Positions 43,363-53,446 are shown, counted from the first letter of the stretch. The stretch is DNA of 64,000 nucleotides from Paenibacillus sp. IHBB 10380 (GCF_000949425.1 NZ_CP010976.1:1240001-1304000), one strand, 5' to 3'. Made by a program: numbers and translations. The notes: generated from the letters alone by a model not told the origin.

Positions 43363-44646
43363 ATGCGTAAGGTAATGTTAATGCTTCTCACGAGTATTGT
43401 ATTTTTGTCATTGATCAGCGGTTGCGCTGGCGGCGGAAGTACAAACAGTAAGAATGAGGCAGCCAATAATAAAGGAAATTCAAACAGTGAAAAAGTAACG
43501 ATTAAGATCATGGATTTCAAGACCGAAATTACAGACAAAATCAAAGCCATGACTGCGGATTATATGGCACTAAACCCTAACGTCAACATTGAGGCACAAG
43601 TTACAAGCAACTACGATACGTTATTGAAAACACGCTTTGCAGCTGGCGATGGTCCTGATATCTTCATGACTCGAGCGTATACAGACATTCAAGATTGGTC
43701 CGATCGCTTGGTCGATTTATCTGATGAGCCATGGATGGACAAGGTGGTTCCTTCAGCGGAGCCAGGAATGACCGTAGACGGCAAGAAGCTGGGCTTCCCG
43801 CTCGCTGTAGAAGGATATGGATTTATTTATAACAAGGATCTATTCTCCAAAGCGGGTATTAATAATGTGCCAACAACGCTAACGGAGCTAAAAGAAGTAA
43901 ACGAGAAGCTCAAAGCTGCACAAATTTCCTCCTACTCGGAAGGGTACAAGTCATTCTGGGTATTGGGTCAGCATTTATTCAATCTTCCATTTGCATTTGA
44001 GAAAGATCCAGCAGCGACAATCGGGAAAATGTACAAAGGAGAGGCTGGAATCTCTGATTTGACGAACCTGAACGGATTCTTTGATGTGTTAGACATGACG
44101 ATTCAATATGGTAAAGGCACAGATACAATTGGCTTAAGTTACGATAATCAGGTTTCAGATTTTGCATCCGGCAAAACAGCGATGATGCAACAAGGGGTAT
44201 GGGCGATCGATTCGATTACAAAAATTAACCCAAATATGAATATTGGAATGTTCGCGATCCCGCTTAATGACAATCCTGAAGATACTAAAATGCCTATCGG
44301 TGTATCAACGTACTACTCGATTAGTAAAGAATCCAAAGCCCTTGATGAGAGCAAGAAATTCTTATCATGGCTGCATGAGAACGGGCAGAAGTATATCGTA
44401 GATTCCTATAAAATGATTCCTGCTTTCACCGATTTGAAGACGATACCTGAACTCGGTCCATTAGCAGAAGATTTGAATACGTACCTAACAGAGAACAAAA
44501 CGTTGATTTGGTCCTTCCAGTTGTGGCCATCTGGCATCGCTGAAGATTTCGCAGTACCTTTGCAGGCTTATGTAGGCGCACAATATGATAAAGACCAAAC
44601 CATAAAGGAACTACAGGATATTTGGAACCAAAAAGTCAAAAAGTAG
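43363..44646 (+). CDS. sugar ABC transporter substrate-binding lipoprotein
   Basis: A 427-residue extracellular binding protein of the ABC sugar family (SBP_bac_1 type). The signal peptide ends in lipobox LISGCAGG with Cys21 as the lipid anchor, followed by an Asn/Ser-rich linker. Visible fold strings are AGDGPDIFMTRA and GKTAMMQQGVWAID. It delivers sugar to the two permeases downstream. Substrate is inferred as an alpha-glucoside disaccharide from the GH65 gene. AAGGGGGAAT precedes the ATG. Confidence 0.93.
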   Translation: MRKVMLMLLTSIVFLSLISGCAGGGSTNSKNEAANNKGNSNSEKVTIKIMDFKTEITDKIKAMTADYMALNPNVNIEAQVTSNYDTLLKTRFAAGDGPDIFMTRAYTDIQDWSDRLVDLSDEPWMDKVVPSAEPGMTVDGKKLGFPLAVEGYGFIYNKDLFSKAGINNVPTTLTELKEVNEKLKAAQISSYSEGYKSFWVLGQHLFNLPFAFEKDPAATIGKMYKGEAGISDLTNLNGFFDVLDMTIQYGKGTDTIGLSYDNQVSDFASGKTAMMQQGVWAIDSITKINPNMNIGMFAIPLNDNPEDTKMPIGVSTYYSISKESKALDESKKFLSWLHENGQKYIVDSYKMIPAFTDLKTIPELGPLAEDLNTYLTENKTLIWSFQLWPSGIAEDFAVPLQAYVGAQYDKDQTIKELQDIWNQKVKK

Positions 44647-44658
44647 GGATGATTAGGC

Positions 44659-45534
44659 ATGATGATTAAGACACGTAGACGATTGATATATGTCGCTTTT
44701 GTGGCACCTGCTATCATTTTCTTCACTTTAGTTATTCTAATTCCCTTTCTGAGAGCGATTGTTTACAGTTTTCAGGACTGGGATGGCATTAGCAGCAATA
44801 TAAGTTGGGTGGGGTGGAGTAACTATGAACGGTTATTCCACGACACTGCCTTCTTACGATCCTTTATATTTACCGCGAAATACGTTGCGATTACAACGAT
44901 TCTACTCAATGTATTTGGTCTATTGCTTGCCCTAGGGTTAAATCAAGCCATTAAATTTCGGAACCTCTTGCGAACCATCTTTTTCTTACCGTACGTAATG
45001 GGTTCGGTCATCGTAGGCTTCATCTGGCAATTCATTATTACAAATTTGTTCAGTGAAATCGGCGCTACGACAGGATGGTCGCTATTTCAGAAAAATTGGC
45101 TAAGCCTTCCAGATTATGCCTTCTGGTCGATCGTGATGGTAGCGGTGTGGCAGTCTGTTGGATATTTCATGATTATTTACTTGGCAGCACTTCAAGGTGT
45201 GCCGAAAGATATGCTGGAAGCTGCTGAAATTGATGGCGCAGGCTATTGGAGCAGAATGTGGAACGTGATATTCCCGCTCATTCGTCCGGCATTAACCATT
45301 AACTTATTCTTGGCGATTGCGAACGGCTTCAAGGGCTTTGACCTGAACTATTCCCTTACAGGCGGGGGTCCATTCGGAACAACGCAGTCGTTAGCATATC
45401 ACATCTACACGGAAGGTTTCGGAAGAAACTTGTTCACCTATGCTTCAGCGAAAGCGGTTATCTTCTTCCTTGTTCTTGCTGCTGTCACCTTAGTTCAGTC
45501 CATTGTGCTGAAACGTAGGGAGGTGGAGTTATAA
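44659..45534 (+). CDS. sugar ABC transporter permease (MalF/UgpA type)
   Basis: A 291-residue inner-membrane permease with six predicted helices. The EAA loop that contacts the ATPase reads EAAEIDGAGYWSRMWNVIFP. It overlaps the second permease by 1 bp (TAATG). No ATP-binding gene is in the locus; in Bacilli a shared MsmX/MalK-type ATPase usually serves such systems. Confidence 0.93.
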   Translation: MMIKTRRRLIYVAFVAPAIIFFTLVILIPFLRAIVYSFQDWDGISSNISWVGWSNYERLFHDTAFLRSFIFTAKYVAITTILLNVFGLLLALGLNQAIKFRNLLRTIFFLPYVMGSVIVGFIWQFIITNLFSEIGATTGWSLFQKNWLSLPDYAFWSIVMVAVWQSVGYFMIIYLAALQGVPKDMLEAAEIDGAGYWSRMWNVIFPLIRPALTINLFLAIANGFKGFDLNYSLTGGGPFGTTQSLAYHIYTEGFGRNLFTYASAKAVIFFLVLAAVTLVQSIVLKRREVEL

Positions 45535-46364
45535 TGCATAAACGTAAAAATAAACGTCAATGGATCGTATTCACGATATTAGCTGTCTTTGCTATTGTTG
45601 TTTTCTTTCCCTTGTATATTACATTAGTTAATTCCTTTAAAACGTATAATGAGGTTGTCTCAACGGTTGCATCACTGCCAACTACGTTTAATTTCGGTAA
45701 CTTTGAGACGGTATGGAAGCAACTTAATTTTGGTGGCGTACTTATGAACTCGCTTACCATTACAGTTTTTTCGGTGGTGGGGATATTAATCATTAGTGCA
45801 CCAGCTGCGTACCAATTTGTCCGGCGTCCGGGTTGGGTGAGTTCGATGTTATTTTTACTCATCTTGTCTTCTCTCGTCATCCCGTTCCAGACGTTAATGA
45901 TTCCGCTAGTGAAGGTAACTAGTGAATTACACCTTATGGATTCGATTCCCGGTATCATTATCATGTATTGGGGCTTTGGGATTCCGCTAGCAGTGTTCCT
46001 ATATCACGGCTTCATCAAGTCCATCCCGCGTGAGTTAGAAGAGGCTGCTTTCATTGATGGTAACGGCATTGTAGGTGCATTCTTCCGGGTCGTGCTTCCG
46101 TTGTTGAAACCTGTGACGACGACGATTGCGATCTTGCATTCACTATGGATTTGGAACGACTTCTTGCTTCCGTTGATCACACTCAGCTCGGAGAAGAATC
46201 GGACGATTTCGATTGCTTCATCCGTCTATTTCGGTCAGTACATGAACGAATGGCATCTGGCTATGGCGGCGTTAACGATGGCTTCCATCCCGGTTATTGT
46301 GTTCTTCATCTTCATGCAACGAAATATTATTGATGGTATTACGGCAGGAGCGGTCAAAGGATAA
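45534..46364 (+). CDS. carbohydrate ABC transporter permease (MalG/UgpE type)
   Basis: A 276-residue permease with six predicted helices and an EAA loop EEAAFIDGNGIVGAFFRVVL. It forms the channel with the preceding permease. The C-terminal MQRNIIDGITAGAVKG is typical for MalG-like partners. A hairpin follows before the phosphorylase gene, so read-through may be partial. Confidence 0.93.
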   Translation: MHKRKNKRQWIVFTILAVFAIVVFFPLYITLVNSFKTYNEVVSTVASLPTTFNFGNFETVWKQLNFGGVLMNSLTITVFSVVGILIISAPAAYQFVRRPGWVSSMLFLLILSSLVIPFQTLMIPLVKVTSELHLMDSIPGIIIMYWGFGIPLAVFLYHGFIKSIPRELEEAAFIDGNGIVGAFFRVVLPLLKPVTTTIAILHSLWIWNDFLLPLITLSSEKNRTISIASSVYFGQYMNEWHLAMAALTMASIPVIVFFIFMQRNIIDGITAGAVKG

Positions 46365-46422
46365 ACGGCTGTTCAATAGGCGTGTTATCCAATTAAATAA
46401 ATATGGATTATGTAAGTTTAAG

Positions 46423-46462
46423 AGGCCCGTCTCCCTTCATTTTGATGGGAGGATGGGTCTTT
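46423..46462 (+). terminator. imperfect hairpin between permease and phosphorylase genes
   Basis: GGCCCGTC-TCCC pairs with GGGAGGATGGGTC, using G-U pairs and one bulge, followed by TTTG. It may reduce transcription into the GH65 gene and so set transporter-to-enzyme ratios. Confidence 0.55.
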
Positions 46463-46529
46463 GCTTGTCTAGCGTTTGAATTTATCATACACGCAATCAG
46501 CGTGGAAGAATAACGGAGGTATAGGTGCG

Positions 46530-48875
46530 ATGATGAAATATGATATAGGAAAGGGCAAGTTGAAGAATTGGATCGTTGCTGATTCTAGTTTTTCCAGCAG
46601 CTTATTAGGTAAGGCCGAAGCAATCATGTCCTTAGGGAATGGATATATGGGACTTCGAAGTGCGACAGAAGAGCCCTATGTAGGCGAGGTAAGGAATTTA
46701 TTCGTGGCCGGTACATTTAACAAATCAAATTCGCTAGAGGTATCCGAGTTGCCGAATGCTGCGGATGTGACACGACTCGATATTCGTGTGGACGGAGAAC
46801 GGTTGGATGTGACACCTTCACGAACAGCGAACTACGTACGCACTTTGAATTTGAAAGTAGCGGAGTTGACGAGATCGTTCATATGGTTAACATCGTCGGG
46901 GAAAGAAGTGGCCTTCACTTTCAAACGCTTTGTGTCGTTGGATAACCTGCACCTCATTGCCATGAACATGGAAATTGAATCACTTAACGCAGATGTTGAA
47001 ATTTATGTTGAGAGTGGTGTGAATGCACAAGTAACCAACAGCGGGGTGCAGCACTTCTATGAAGGCGAGAAGCGTATTTACGATAAGAAGTACATTGAAT
47101 TACTCCAGAAAACGGTCGAATCAGATATCGATTTTATGTTCCATACCGTTCATCGTGCAAGTCTAGACGGCGTTACGTTGGAAGATCCCTTCATGCGCAT
47201 TGACCGTAGAATGGTTATGCTAACGTATAAGTGTACCGTGACAAAGGGACAAAAATTATCGCTACAGAAACTAACCACGGTTCATACTTCACGGGATAAA
47301 GAATTTGCGGGAATGGAATTGCAGGCGATGTGCGAACAAGCGCTATCCAGCTTAAAAGTCAGTGAGACAAAAGGTTACGATGCTTTGCTACACGAGCATG
47401 CGTTAGCCTGGGAGCAAAAAGTATGGGGCTTATACACCTTGGACATTGACTCTAAGCATGATTTCGATTTACTTGCAGCTAGATTTGCCTTGTACCATTT
47501 GACAGTTATGACGCCTGCTCATGACGAGAGGATGGGAATTGCAGCGAAGGGGTTAAGTGGCGAAGGGTATCAGGGGCATTCGTTCTGGGATACGGAAATG
47601 TTCATATTGCCTTTCTTTATCTATTCGAATCCAAAGGTTGCACGTTCGTTGCTGACCTATCGTTATTTAGGCTTGGAGGGCGCACGAAAGAAAGCACAAA
47701 GTAATGGGTATGAAGGAGCCATGTATCCTTGGGAAGCGGCTTGGCCAAGTGAAGGAGAAGTTGCACAGGAGTGGGGCCGAGTAGATATTGTAACAGGGAA
47801 GCAGACGAAGATCTGGACCGGATTTATTGAGCAGCATATTACTGCGGACATCGCTTTTGCCGTGCGGCAATATTACATGGTTACCGGCGACCAGGCATTC
47901 ATGGATGATCATGGTTATGAGATCATCTTCGATACGGCGAGATTCTGGGTCGATCGCTTGGAATGGGATGAAAGCAAACAGCACTATGGGATTAACGATG
48001 TCATTGGCCCGGATGAATACAAGGAGCATGTCGACAACAATGCGTTTACGAACTATTTCGCGCATGAGAATATACAGCTTGCGATCACGTACTATCAGCA
48101 GTTAAAGGAACAGAATACCGATGTGTTTAACAGGCTCAATGAAAAACTTCAGTTGGACGAGGTTTACATTGCTTGGAATGAAGCCATCGGCAAGCTATAT
48201 TTACCACAGCCACGAGAAGAGGATCTGGTTATTCCGCAAGATGATATGTATTTAATGAAGCGAATCATTGATTTGACGAAATATAAGAATCAGACGCATG
48301 TGAATACCATCTTTGAAGATTATAGCTTAGAGCAGTTAAGTGACATCCAAGTATCGAAGCAGGCTGACTTAATGATTTTATTCTACTTGTTAGAGGACAA
48401 GTTTAGCCAAGAGGTCAAGATCGCTAACTACAATTATTACGAGCCAAAGACGATCCACGACTCTTCGTTAAGTTTATCGACGCATGCCATATTGGCCAAC
48501 GATTTGAATGATACCTCGTTAGCCTATCGTTTGTATAGACAGGCCTGCGAAATTGATTTGGGACCCGAAATGAAGTCCTCAGATTTAGGTGTGCATACAG
48601 CTTCAATGGGTGGGATATGGCAAATCATTGTAATGGGATTTGGCGGCATGCGGATGATGCATGGAACGTTAAGAATGAATCCGAAGTTGCCGTTACATTG
48701 GAACAAGCTAGAGTTCGCGATCAACTGGCAAGGACAACGTTTGGAGGTTATCGTGACGAAGAATGAACTGGTCATCAAAGCGGTGAATCAAATGCCTGTA
48801 ACGATTGAAGTCTATGAAACCGAATACAGCTTTGATCAGGTATTAACGGTCAGTCTCAACGAAGGAGGGCAATGA
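46530..48875 (+). CDS. glycoside hydrolase family 65 disaccharide phosphorylase
   Basis: A 781-residue GH65 enzyme with N-terminal beta-sandwich, (alpha/alpha)6 barrel and C-terminal domain. Barrel strings: GYQGHSFWDTEMFILPFF, YPWEAAWPSEGE and the catalytic acid Glu496 in VIGPDEYKEHVDNN. It splits an alpha-linked glucose disaccharide with phosphate, giving beta-glucose-1-phosphate. VIGPDEY-x-EHVDNN looks nearer to kojibiose/nigerose-type than to classic maltose phosphorylases, so the linkage is open. ATG 46530 has GGAGG 11 bases upstream. pgmB overlaps or abuts its end. Confidence 0.9.
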   Translation: MMKYDIGKGKLKNWIVADSSFSSSLLGKAEAIMSLGNGYMGLRSATEEPYVGEVRNLFVAGTFNKSNSLEVSELPNAADVTRLDIRVDGERLDVTPSRTANYVRTLNLKVAELTRSFIWLTSSGKEVAFTFKRFVSLDNLHLIAMNMEIESLNADVEIYVESGVNAQVTNSGVQHFYEGEKRIYDKKYIELLQKTVESDIDFMFHTVHRASLDGVTLEDPFMRIDRRMVMLTYKCTVTKGQKLSLQKLTTVHTSRDKEFAGMELQAMCEQALSSLKVSETKGYDALLHEHALAWEQKVWGLYTLDIDSKHDFDLLAARFALYHLTVMTPAHDERMGIAAKGLSGEGYQGHSFWDTEMFILPFFIYSNPKVARSLLTYRYLGLEGARKKAQSNGYEGAMYPWEAAWPSEGEVAQEWGRVDIVTGKQTKIWTGFIEQHITADIAFAVRQYYMVTGDQAFMDDHGYEIIFDTARFWVDRLEWDESKQHYGINDVIGPDEYKEHVDNNAFTNYFAHENIQLAITYYQQLKEQNTDVFNRLNEKLQLDEVYIAWNEAIGKLYLPQPREEDLVIPQDDMYLMKRIIDLTKYKNQTHVNTIFEDYSLEQLSDIQVSKQADLMILFYLLEDKFSQEVKIANYNYYEPKTIHDSSLSLSTHAILANDLNDTSLAYRLYRQACEIDLGPEMKSSDLGVHTASMGGIWQIIVMGFGGMRMMHGTLRMNPKLPLHWNKLEFAINWQGQRLEVIVTKNELVIKAVNQMPVTIEVYETEYSFDQVLTVSLNEGGQ

Positions 48876-48877
48876 AG

Positions 48878-49549
48878 ATGAAGCTACAAGCAGTATTATT
48901 TGATTTGGATGGCGTTATCACGGATACGGCAGAGTATCATTATCTAGCATGGAAACAAATGGCAGATCATATTGAAATAGATATCGACCGAGAATTTAAT
49001 GAAACGCTGAAGGGAATCAGCCGGATGGAATCACTGGAACGCATCTTGATCCATGGCAAACGTGAGCGTGATTTCTCTGGGGAGCAGCGTGAGGCTTTGG
49101 CAAAAGAGAAGAATGATCATTACGTTTCTTTGCTCACCCATCTTTCACCTGAAAACACGTATCCGGGGATTCTAGAATTGCTGGAACAGTTGAACCAAGT
49201 ACACATTCCTGTCGTGCTTACATCCGCTAGCAAGAATGCGCCTCAAATCCTGAAGTCTCTCGAATTGGAAGACAAGTTCCAATATATTGTGAATCCGGAT
49301 GGAATTACAGGAAAGCCTGCTCCGGATATCTTCTTGAAGGGTGCGCAGGCTGTAAGTGCCGATCCCAAGTACTGTATTGGCATTGAAGATGCACAAGCGG
49401 GAATCGAAGCCATTAAAGCAGCGGGAATGTACGCTGTTGGGATCGGTGAAGAGCGCTTATTAAGTATTGCAGGTGCTGATATCGTATACGACAGTACTGC
49501 GAAATTAGATCTTTATTCGTTAATAAACGCGGCATCATTGGCATCGTAG
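48878..49549 (+). CDS. pgmB: beta-phosphoglucomutase
   Basis: A HAD-superfamily mutase (223 aa) turning beta-glucose-1-phosphate into glucose-6-phosphate. Motif I VLFDLDGVITDTAEYH has the two catalytic Asp residues; the cap domain has KGISRMESLERIL, then TSASKNAP, GKPAPDIF and IEDAQAGIEA. It completes phosphorolytic disaccharide use with the GH65 enzyme. ATG 48878 is preferred because GGAGGG is eight bases upstream; ATG 48872 overlaps the GH65 stop but is too close. Confidence 0.94.
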   Translation: MKLQAVLFDLDGVITDTAEYHYLAWKQMADHIEIDIDREFNETLKGISRMESLERILIHGKRERDFSGEQREALAKEKNDHYVSLLTHLSPENTYPGILELLEQLNQVHIPVVLTSASKNAPQILKSLELEDKFQYIVNPDGITGKPAPDIFLKGAQAVSADPKYCIGIEDAQAGIEAIKAAGMYAVGIGEERLLSIAGADIVYDSTAKLDLYSLINAASLAS

Positions 49550-49570
49550 CATTCGATTACAATACAATCA

Positions 49571-49616
49571 TATGAACAATGCAGCCTGTGCTAAGAAAAG
49601 GGCTGCATTTTCATAT
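49571..49616 (+). terminator. terminator after pgmB
   Basis: An extended stem: ATGCAGCC-like left arm (AATGCAGCC) with GGGCTGCATTTT, and outer TATGAA with TTCATA. It ends the sugar operon. Bases 49617-49905 hold no gene that I can support; AAGGAG near 49888 serves chrA. Confidence 0.8.
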
Positions 49617-49905
49617 GATAAGAATTTATTGGATGATCCCTAACAATTGTAGGTTTATTATGAGGCAGGAGTGACTCTACATTGAGCAGGCTGGATTGTA
49701 ACGTTTAAGTAAAGCTTTGTAAAATTTTTGTAAAAGGATTGAAGTAGCATGAAATTAGAGCTTAAAATATAGTCGTATTCAATGATCAGAAGAAAATCAA
49801 GATGTAAGTGAGAATAGGGTGAGTGTAGAACAGATAGAAGCATGCGAGAGGCTGTACAGATCAAATCTTCGCAAACGTATAAAAAGATAAGGAGTTTGCA
49901 ACTGT

Positions 49906-51120
49906 ATGGAGACAAATGAGCATATGAAACCACAGGGCAAGCAACAAGGGAAAATCTCTGTTCTGATGGAGGTATTAAGTGTATCGACTAAACTCGGGCT
50001 AACCTCCTTTGGAGGACCGATTGCACACCTCGGTTATTTTCATAACGAGTACATTCGTCGTCGGAAATGGATGGATGAACGAAGTTACGCTGACCTAGTT
50101 GCACTTTGTCAGTTTCTTCCTGGCCCGGCCAGTAGTCAGATTGGGATAGGAATTGGCATCGTAAGGGCAGGATTACTAGGCGGCATAGTCGCTTGGTTAG
50201 GATTCACACTTCCCTCTGTCATTGCTTTAGTGGCTTTTGCCTTCCTGCTGAAGGGATTTGATATAGTAAACGTAGGATGGATTCATGGACTGAAAATCGT
50301 TGCTGTAGCCATTGTAGCTCATGCTATCTTAGGAATGGGGCGAAAGCTCACACCGGATCGGGATCGTGCTACGATAGCGGTTATCACTGCAACAATTACT
50401 TTATCTTGGCAAACTGCTTATAGTCAGGTTCTAATTATTCTTGCAGCGGGAGTCGTAGGGTTATGGTTATACCGTAAGAAAGAGGTGGAGGATACACCCG
50501 AATTACCAATGGCTATAAGTCGATCCTTCGCCATAGCCTGCCTCGCTTTATTTTTCGGTCTTCTCCTAGTACTTCCGCTGCTTAGACAGTGGGGAGATAG
50601 CGAATGGCTAGCGATGTTTGATAGCTTTTATCGGTCGGGATCTTTGGTGTTTGGTGGAGGTCACGTCGTATTGCCGATTCTAGAACGTGAGGTAGTTCCT
50701 ACAGGTTGGGTAAGTCAGGCGGATTTTCTAGCAGGGTACGGCGCTGCTCAAGCTGTCCCAGGGCCTTTATTTACATTTGCAAGTTATCTCGGAGCCATGC
50801 TGGGCGGAATATCTGGTGCGATCATTGCGACCATTTCCATTTTCTTACCAGCATTTCTCCTCGTTGTGGGTATGCTCCCGTTTTGGAATGTTCTAAGAAA
50901 TAGTCCGAGAATCCAAGGTGCGTTGGTAGGCATAAATGCTGCGGTCGTTGGTATATTGCTAGCTGCGCTGTATGATCCCCTTTGGACTACTGCAATTTTG
51001 GAACCTATGGATTTTGCCCTAGCGATCCTATTGTATATTATGCTTGTCTTCTGGAAGCTTCCGCCTTGGGTGATTGTCCTTACGGGAGCTGCGGGAGGAA
51101 TGGTGCTGGGGTTCATATAA
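49906..51120 (+). CDS. chrA: chromate efflux transporter ChrA
   Basis: A 404-residue long-chain CHR protein made of two homologous membrane halves. Half 1 has LTSFGGPIAHLGYFHNEY and LCQFLPGPASSQ; half 2 has GSLVFGGGHVVLPILERE and AQAVPGPLFTFASYLG. Members export chromate; some have other or unknown roles, so resistance is not proved. The gene stands alone with no ChrB or regulator. AAGGAG lies about 12 bases before the ATG. Confidence 0.9.
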   Translation: METNEHMKPQGKQQGKISVLMEVLSVSTKLGLTSFGGPIAHLGYFHNEYIRRRKWMDERSYADLVALCQFLPGPASSQIGIGIGIVRAGLLGGIVAWLGFTLPSVIALVAFAFLLKGFDIVNVGWIHGLKIVAVAIVAHAILGMGRKLTPDRDRATIAVITATITLSWQTAYSQVLIILAAGVVGLWLYRKKEVEDTPELPMAISRSFAIACLALFFGLLLVLPLLRQWGDSEWLAMFDSFYRSGSLVFGGGHVVLPILEREVVPTGWVSQADFLAGYGAAQAVPGPLFTFASYLGAMLGGISGAIIATISIFLPAFLLVVGMLPFWNVLRNSPRIQGALVGINAAVVGILLAALYDPLWTTAILEPMDFALAILLYIMLVFWKLPPWVIVLTGAAGGMVLGFI

Positions 51121-51255
51121 GACAGTAATTTTATTAGAACAAACAAAGGAAGTAGACAATATTTAACGAATAAGTTTAATTGGACTTTAATTGCAATAAT
51201 GATGTGTGGAATGACATTATAATACATTTTCAGAATCGTGATAGGGGGTTTGACA

Positions 51256-51444
51256 ATGGATATAATCTGGGGAAATGTGATCATACAGATTCTTTTTCTT
51301 GGGTTAGTGTTAGGACTAATACTACTGTTAGTTTATAGTCTTACACGCTTTATAAAATATAGGAGTACTCATCAATATTCAACTCCTGAAACATTGAGAA
51401 GAATAGAACAGAAGATTGACACATTAATTGAGAAAAACAAATGA
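51256..51444 (+). CDS. small single-span membrane protein (DUF4083-like)
   Basis: A 62-residue protein with one transmembrane helix (about 7-30: IIQILFLGLVLGLILLLVYS), a basic stretch and a C-terminal helix (ETLRRIEQKIDTLIEKNK) likely to form a coiled coil. TAGGGGGT is seven bases before ATG 51256. Such short proteins resemble the DUF4083 family. Function unknown. Confidence 0.7.
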   Translation: MDIIWGNVIIQILFLGLVLGLILLLVYSLTRFIKYRSTHQYSTPETLRRIEQKIDTLIEKNK

Positions 51445-51538
51445 CGTTAATGGATTCATCTTATACATAGCTTTAGTCAGAAATGATATGAACAATACTT
51501 TATACATACTGAAGGAGATTAACGAGGAGGAATGGCGT

Positions 51539-52504
51539 ATGCAATTAAATAATTGGTCTGAGGACCTTATTTCTTATAGTTTATCCCCTGAATATTCTAT
51601 TCAAAAGGCCGAACCAGAGATTTGGGGAGTTTACTGTTCTGTTTATTATAATATGCAATACAATGGCTTTTTTAGGGAGCAAGGCTACAATGCTCCACAG
51701 CGGAACGCCTATTGGATCTATCAAGGCGAATCCCGAATAGGCGGAGTAAGAATGGCTCCCAATAGAATATATCATCTATTTTTTATTCCTCCATTTAACG
51801 ATTCTTTTAAGGTATTGAAATTACTTACAAAGATTCTATTACACTGGTCTGATCGAACACAATATATAAAGACTTTTGAAGTTCTTCCTGATCAAGTGGA
51901 TTTGTTTGCTAGAGCAGGCTTTTGGCCGGACGAGTTCAGATGTCGCTGGATGCAACGCCCTACCGATCATTTCGATGTGACATGGGATGATAGTCTTATC
52001 ATCGAGTGTCCTCAAATTGAAGACAATGGGATGGGTGCTAAGCGATTTGTTAACGAAGATGAAATTGCTAGATGTGATTATAGTATCTTTACAGGAAGTA
52101 TTGATGCAATAAGAAGAAAACAACTGGCCCTCGAAGATTTTATTCCGGCAGAAGATCCGAATTATACAAATGAAACGTTACTTCAAGCGTCTACACTTGT
52201 GTATGAAAAGAATACCGGTCTGCTCATTGCAAACTGTCGTCTTTGCTTACAAGACAATTACGCAGCGGTATACCAGATAGGTGTCTTACCGGCTTATAGA
52301 GGACGAGGATTGGCATCAAGCATGCTGAAAAGAGCGCTTGCTCTTCTTAAAGATAAGTATCCAATTCTAAGATTGTATGTTATGCAAGGTAATAATGCTG
52401 AGTCTGTTTATTTGAACATGGGATTTGTGCCTGGAGTACAAGAAGTACAGAATATGTATATTCCAGCGATCGGTAGCAATGAAAAGGGAGGTGTACCAAT
52501 ATGA
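51539..52504 (+). CDS. GNAT family N-acetyltransferase
   Basis: A 321-residue protein whose C-terminal third (about 205-305) is a GNAT fold with acetyl-CoA loop VYQIGVLPAYRGRGLASSML and NNAESVYLNMGF. The N-terminal half also looks GNAT-like but lacks the loop, so it may be a degenerate second domain. ATG 51539 has GAGGAGG nine bases upstream. An earlier ATG at 51488 lacks a site. The acceptor substrate is unknown. It precedes an ATPase gene by 51 bases. Confidence 0.85.
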   Translation: MQLNNWSEDLISYSLSPEYSIQKAEPEIWGVYCSVYYNMQYNGFFREQGYNAPQRNAYWIYQGESRIGGVRMAPNRIYHLFFIPPFNDSFKVLKLLTKILLHWSDRTQYIKTFEVLPDQVDLFARAGFWPDEFRCRWMQRPTDHFDVTWDDSLIIECPQIEDNGMGAKRFVNEDEIARCDYSIFTGSIDAIRRKQLALEDFIPAEDPNYTNETLLQASTLVYEKNTGLLIANCRLCLQDNYAAVYQIGVLPAYRGRGLASSMLKRALALLKDKYPILRLYVMQGNNAESVYLNMGFVPGVQEVQNMYIPAIGSNEKGGVPI

Positions 52505-52555
52505 AGGTGTTAAATACTTTACCAATTAAATAAAGAGTAGTAATGAGGAGAAATT

Positions 52556-53278
52556 ATGTTCCTTCGTAGTGTTGAATTATTAAGAGAAAAGATAAAACAA
52601 GATAATCAATATCCATTTTCAATTCCTACTATTCAAACCATGGATGTCATAAAATTGACGAGTAACGTAACTTTTTTCGTTGGAGAGAATGGTTCGGGTA
52701 AATCTACGTTGCTTGAAGCTATGGCCTACCAATGTGGATTTAATACAGCTGGTGGGGGTAGAAACAACAATTATAATCTAGAGGCTTCGGGATCTGCATT
52801 AGGTGAACACATACGATTGTCTTGGCTACCCAAAATAACGAATGGTTTCTTTCTAAGGGCAGAATCATATTATAATTTTGCAACACATATAGACTCGGTC
52901 GATGCACAGAGATACTATGGAGGTCAATCTTTACATGAACAATCACATGGAGAGTCCTTTTTGAGTTTATTTGTCAATCGATTCAGTGGCAAAGGAATTT
53001 ATTTACTGGATGAGCCTGAAGCGGCCTTGTCCCCATCAAGACAACTCGCATTTCTTAGATTATTATACGATCTAAAGGATACATCACAGTTTATTATTGC
53101 AACGCACTCTCCCATTATTCTTGGATTCCCCGATGCACAAATTCTTAGTTTCGATCATTCACCCATCCGTGAAATTCAATATGAGGAGACAGAACATTAT
53201 CAGATAACTAGGAGGTTCCTTGAGAATAAGAAACGATATTTGAATGAGCTATTTGATGACAGTGAAGAAGAGTTCTAG
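52556..53278 (+). CDS. AAA/ABC-type ATPase (RecF-SMC-like head)
   Basis: A 240-residue cytoplasmic ATPase without transmembrane segments. Walker A GENGSGKSTLL (about 43-53), signature-like QSHGESFLSLF, Walker B GIYLLDEPEAALS and switch His in ATHSP. Length and order match the AAA_15/AAA_21 single-domain group, often paired with nucleases or used in repair. No nuclease partner is adjacent. AGGAGAA precedes the ATG. Its job is unknown. Confidence 0.85.
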   Translation: MFLRSVELLREKIKQDNQYPFSIPTIQTMDVIKLTSNVTFFVGENGSGKSTLLEAMAYQCGFNTAGGGRNNNYNLEASGSALGEHIRLSWLPKITNGFFLRAESYYNFATHIDSVDAQRYYGGQSLHEQSHGESFLSLFVNRFSGKGIYLLDEPEAALSPSRQLAFLRLLYDLKDTSQFIIATHSPIILGFPDAQILSFDHSPIREIQYEETEHYQITRRFLENKKRYLNELFDDSEEEF

Positions 53279-53404
53279 CTCAAGGGCCCTCCGTATCATA
53301 CAAAATCAAATAACGCGATAATTAAGCTGGGGTAAGGAGTGGTATATTCAAAACGCACGTTACCAAAGATGACCATCACGCAGAGTACATTTAAGAAAAT
53401 GAAA

Positions 53405-53446
53405 ATGGCAGTCTAGAGGTTACGTTAACCTTCTGGACTGCCATTC
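53405..53446. terminator. bidirectional terminator between convergent genes
   Basis: ATGGCAGTC and GACTGCCAT outer arms, plus AGGTTA/TTAACCT inner pairing around CG, with AT-rich flanks. It separates the ATPase gene from pdxK. Bases 53279-53404 hold no supported gene. Confidence 0.75.

Noticed and set aside
53330..53390. Short + strand frame ending VTKDDHHAEYI before the terminator
   Set aside because: No start context and no family match; too short to support.
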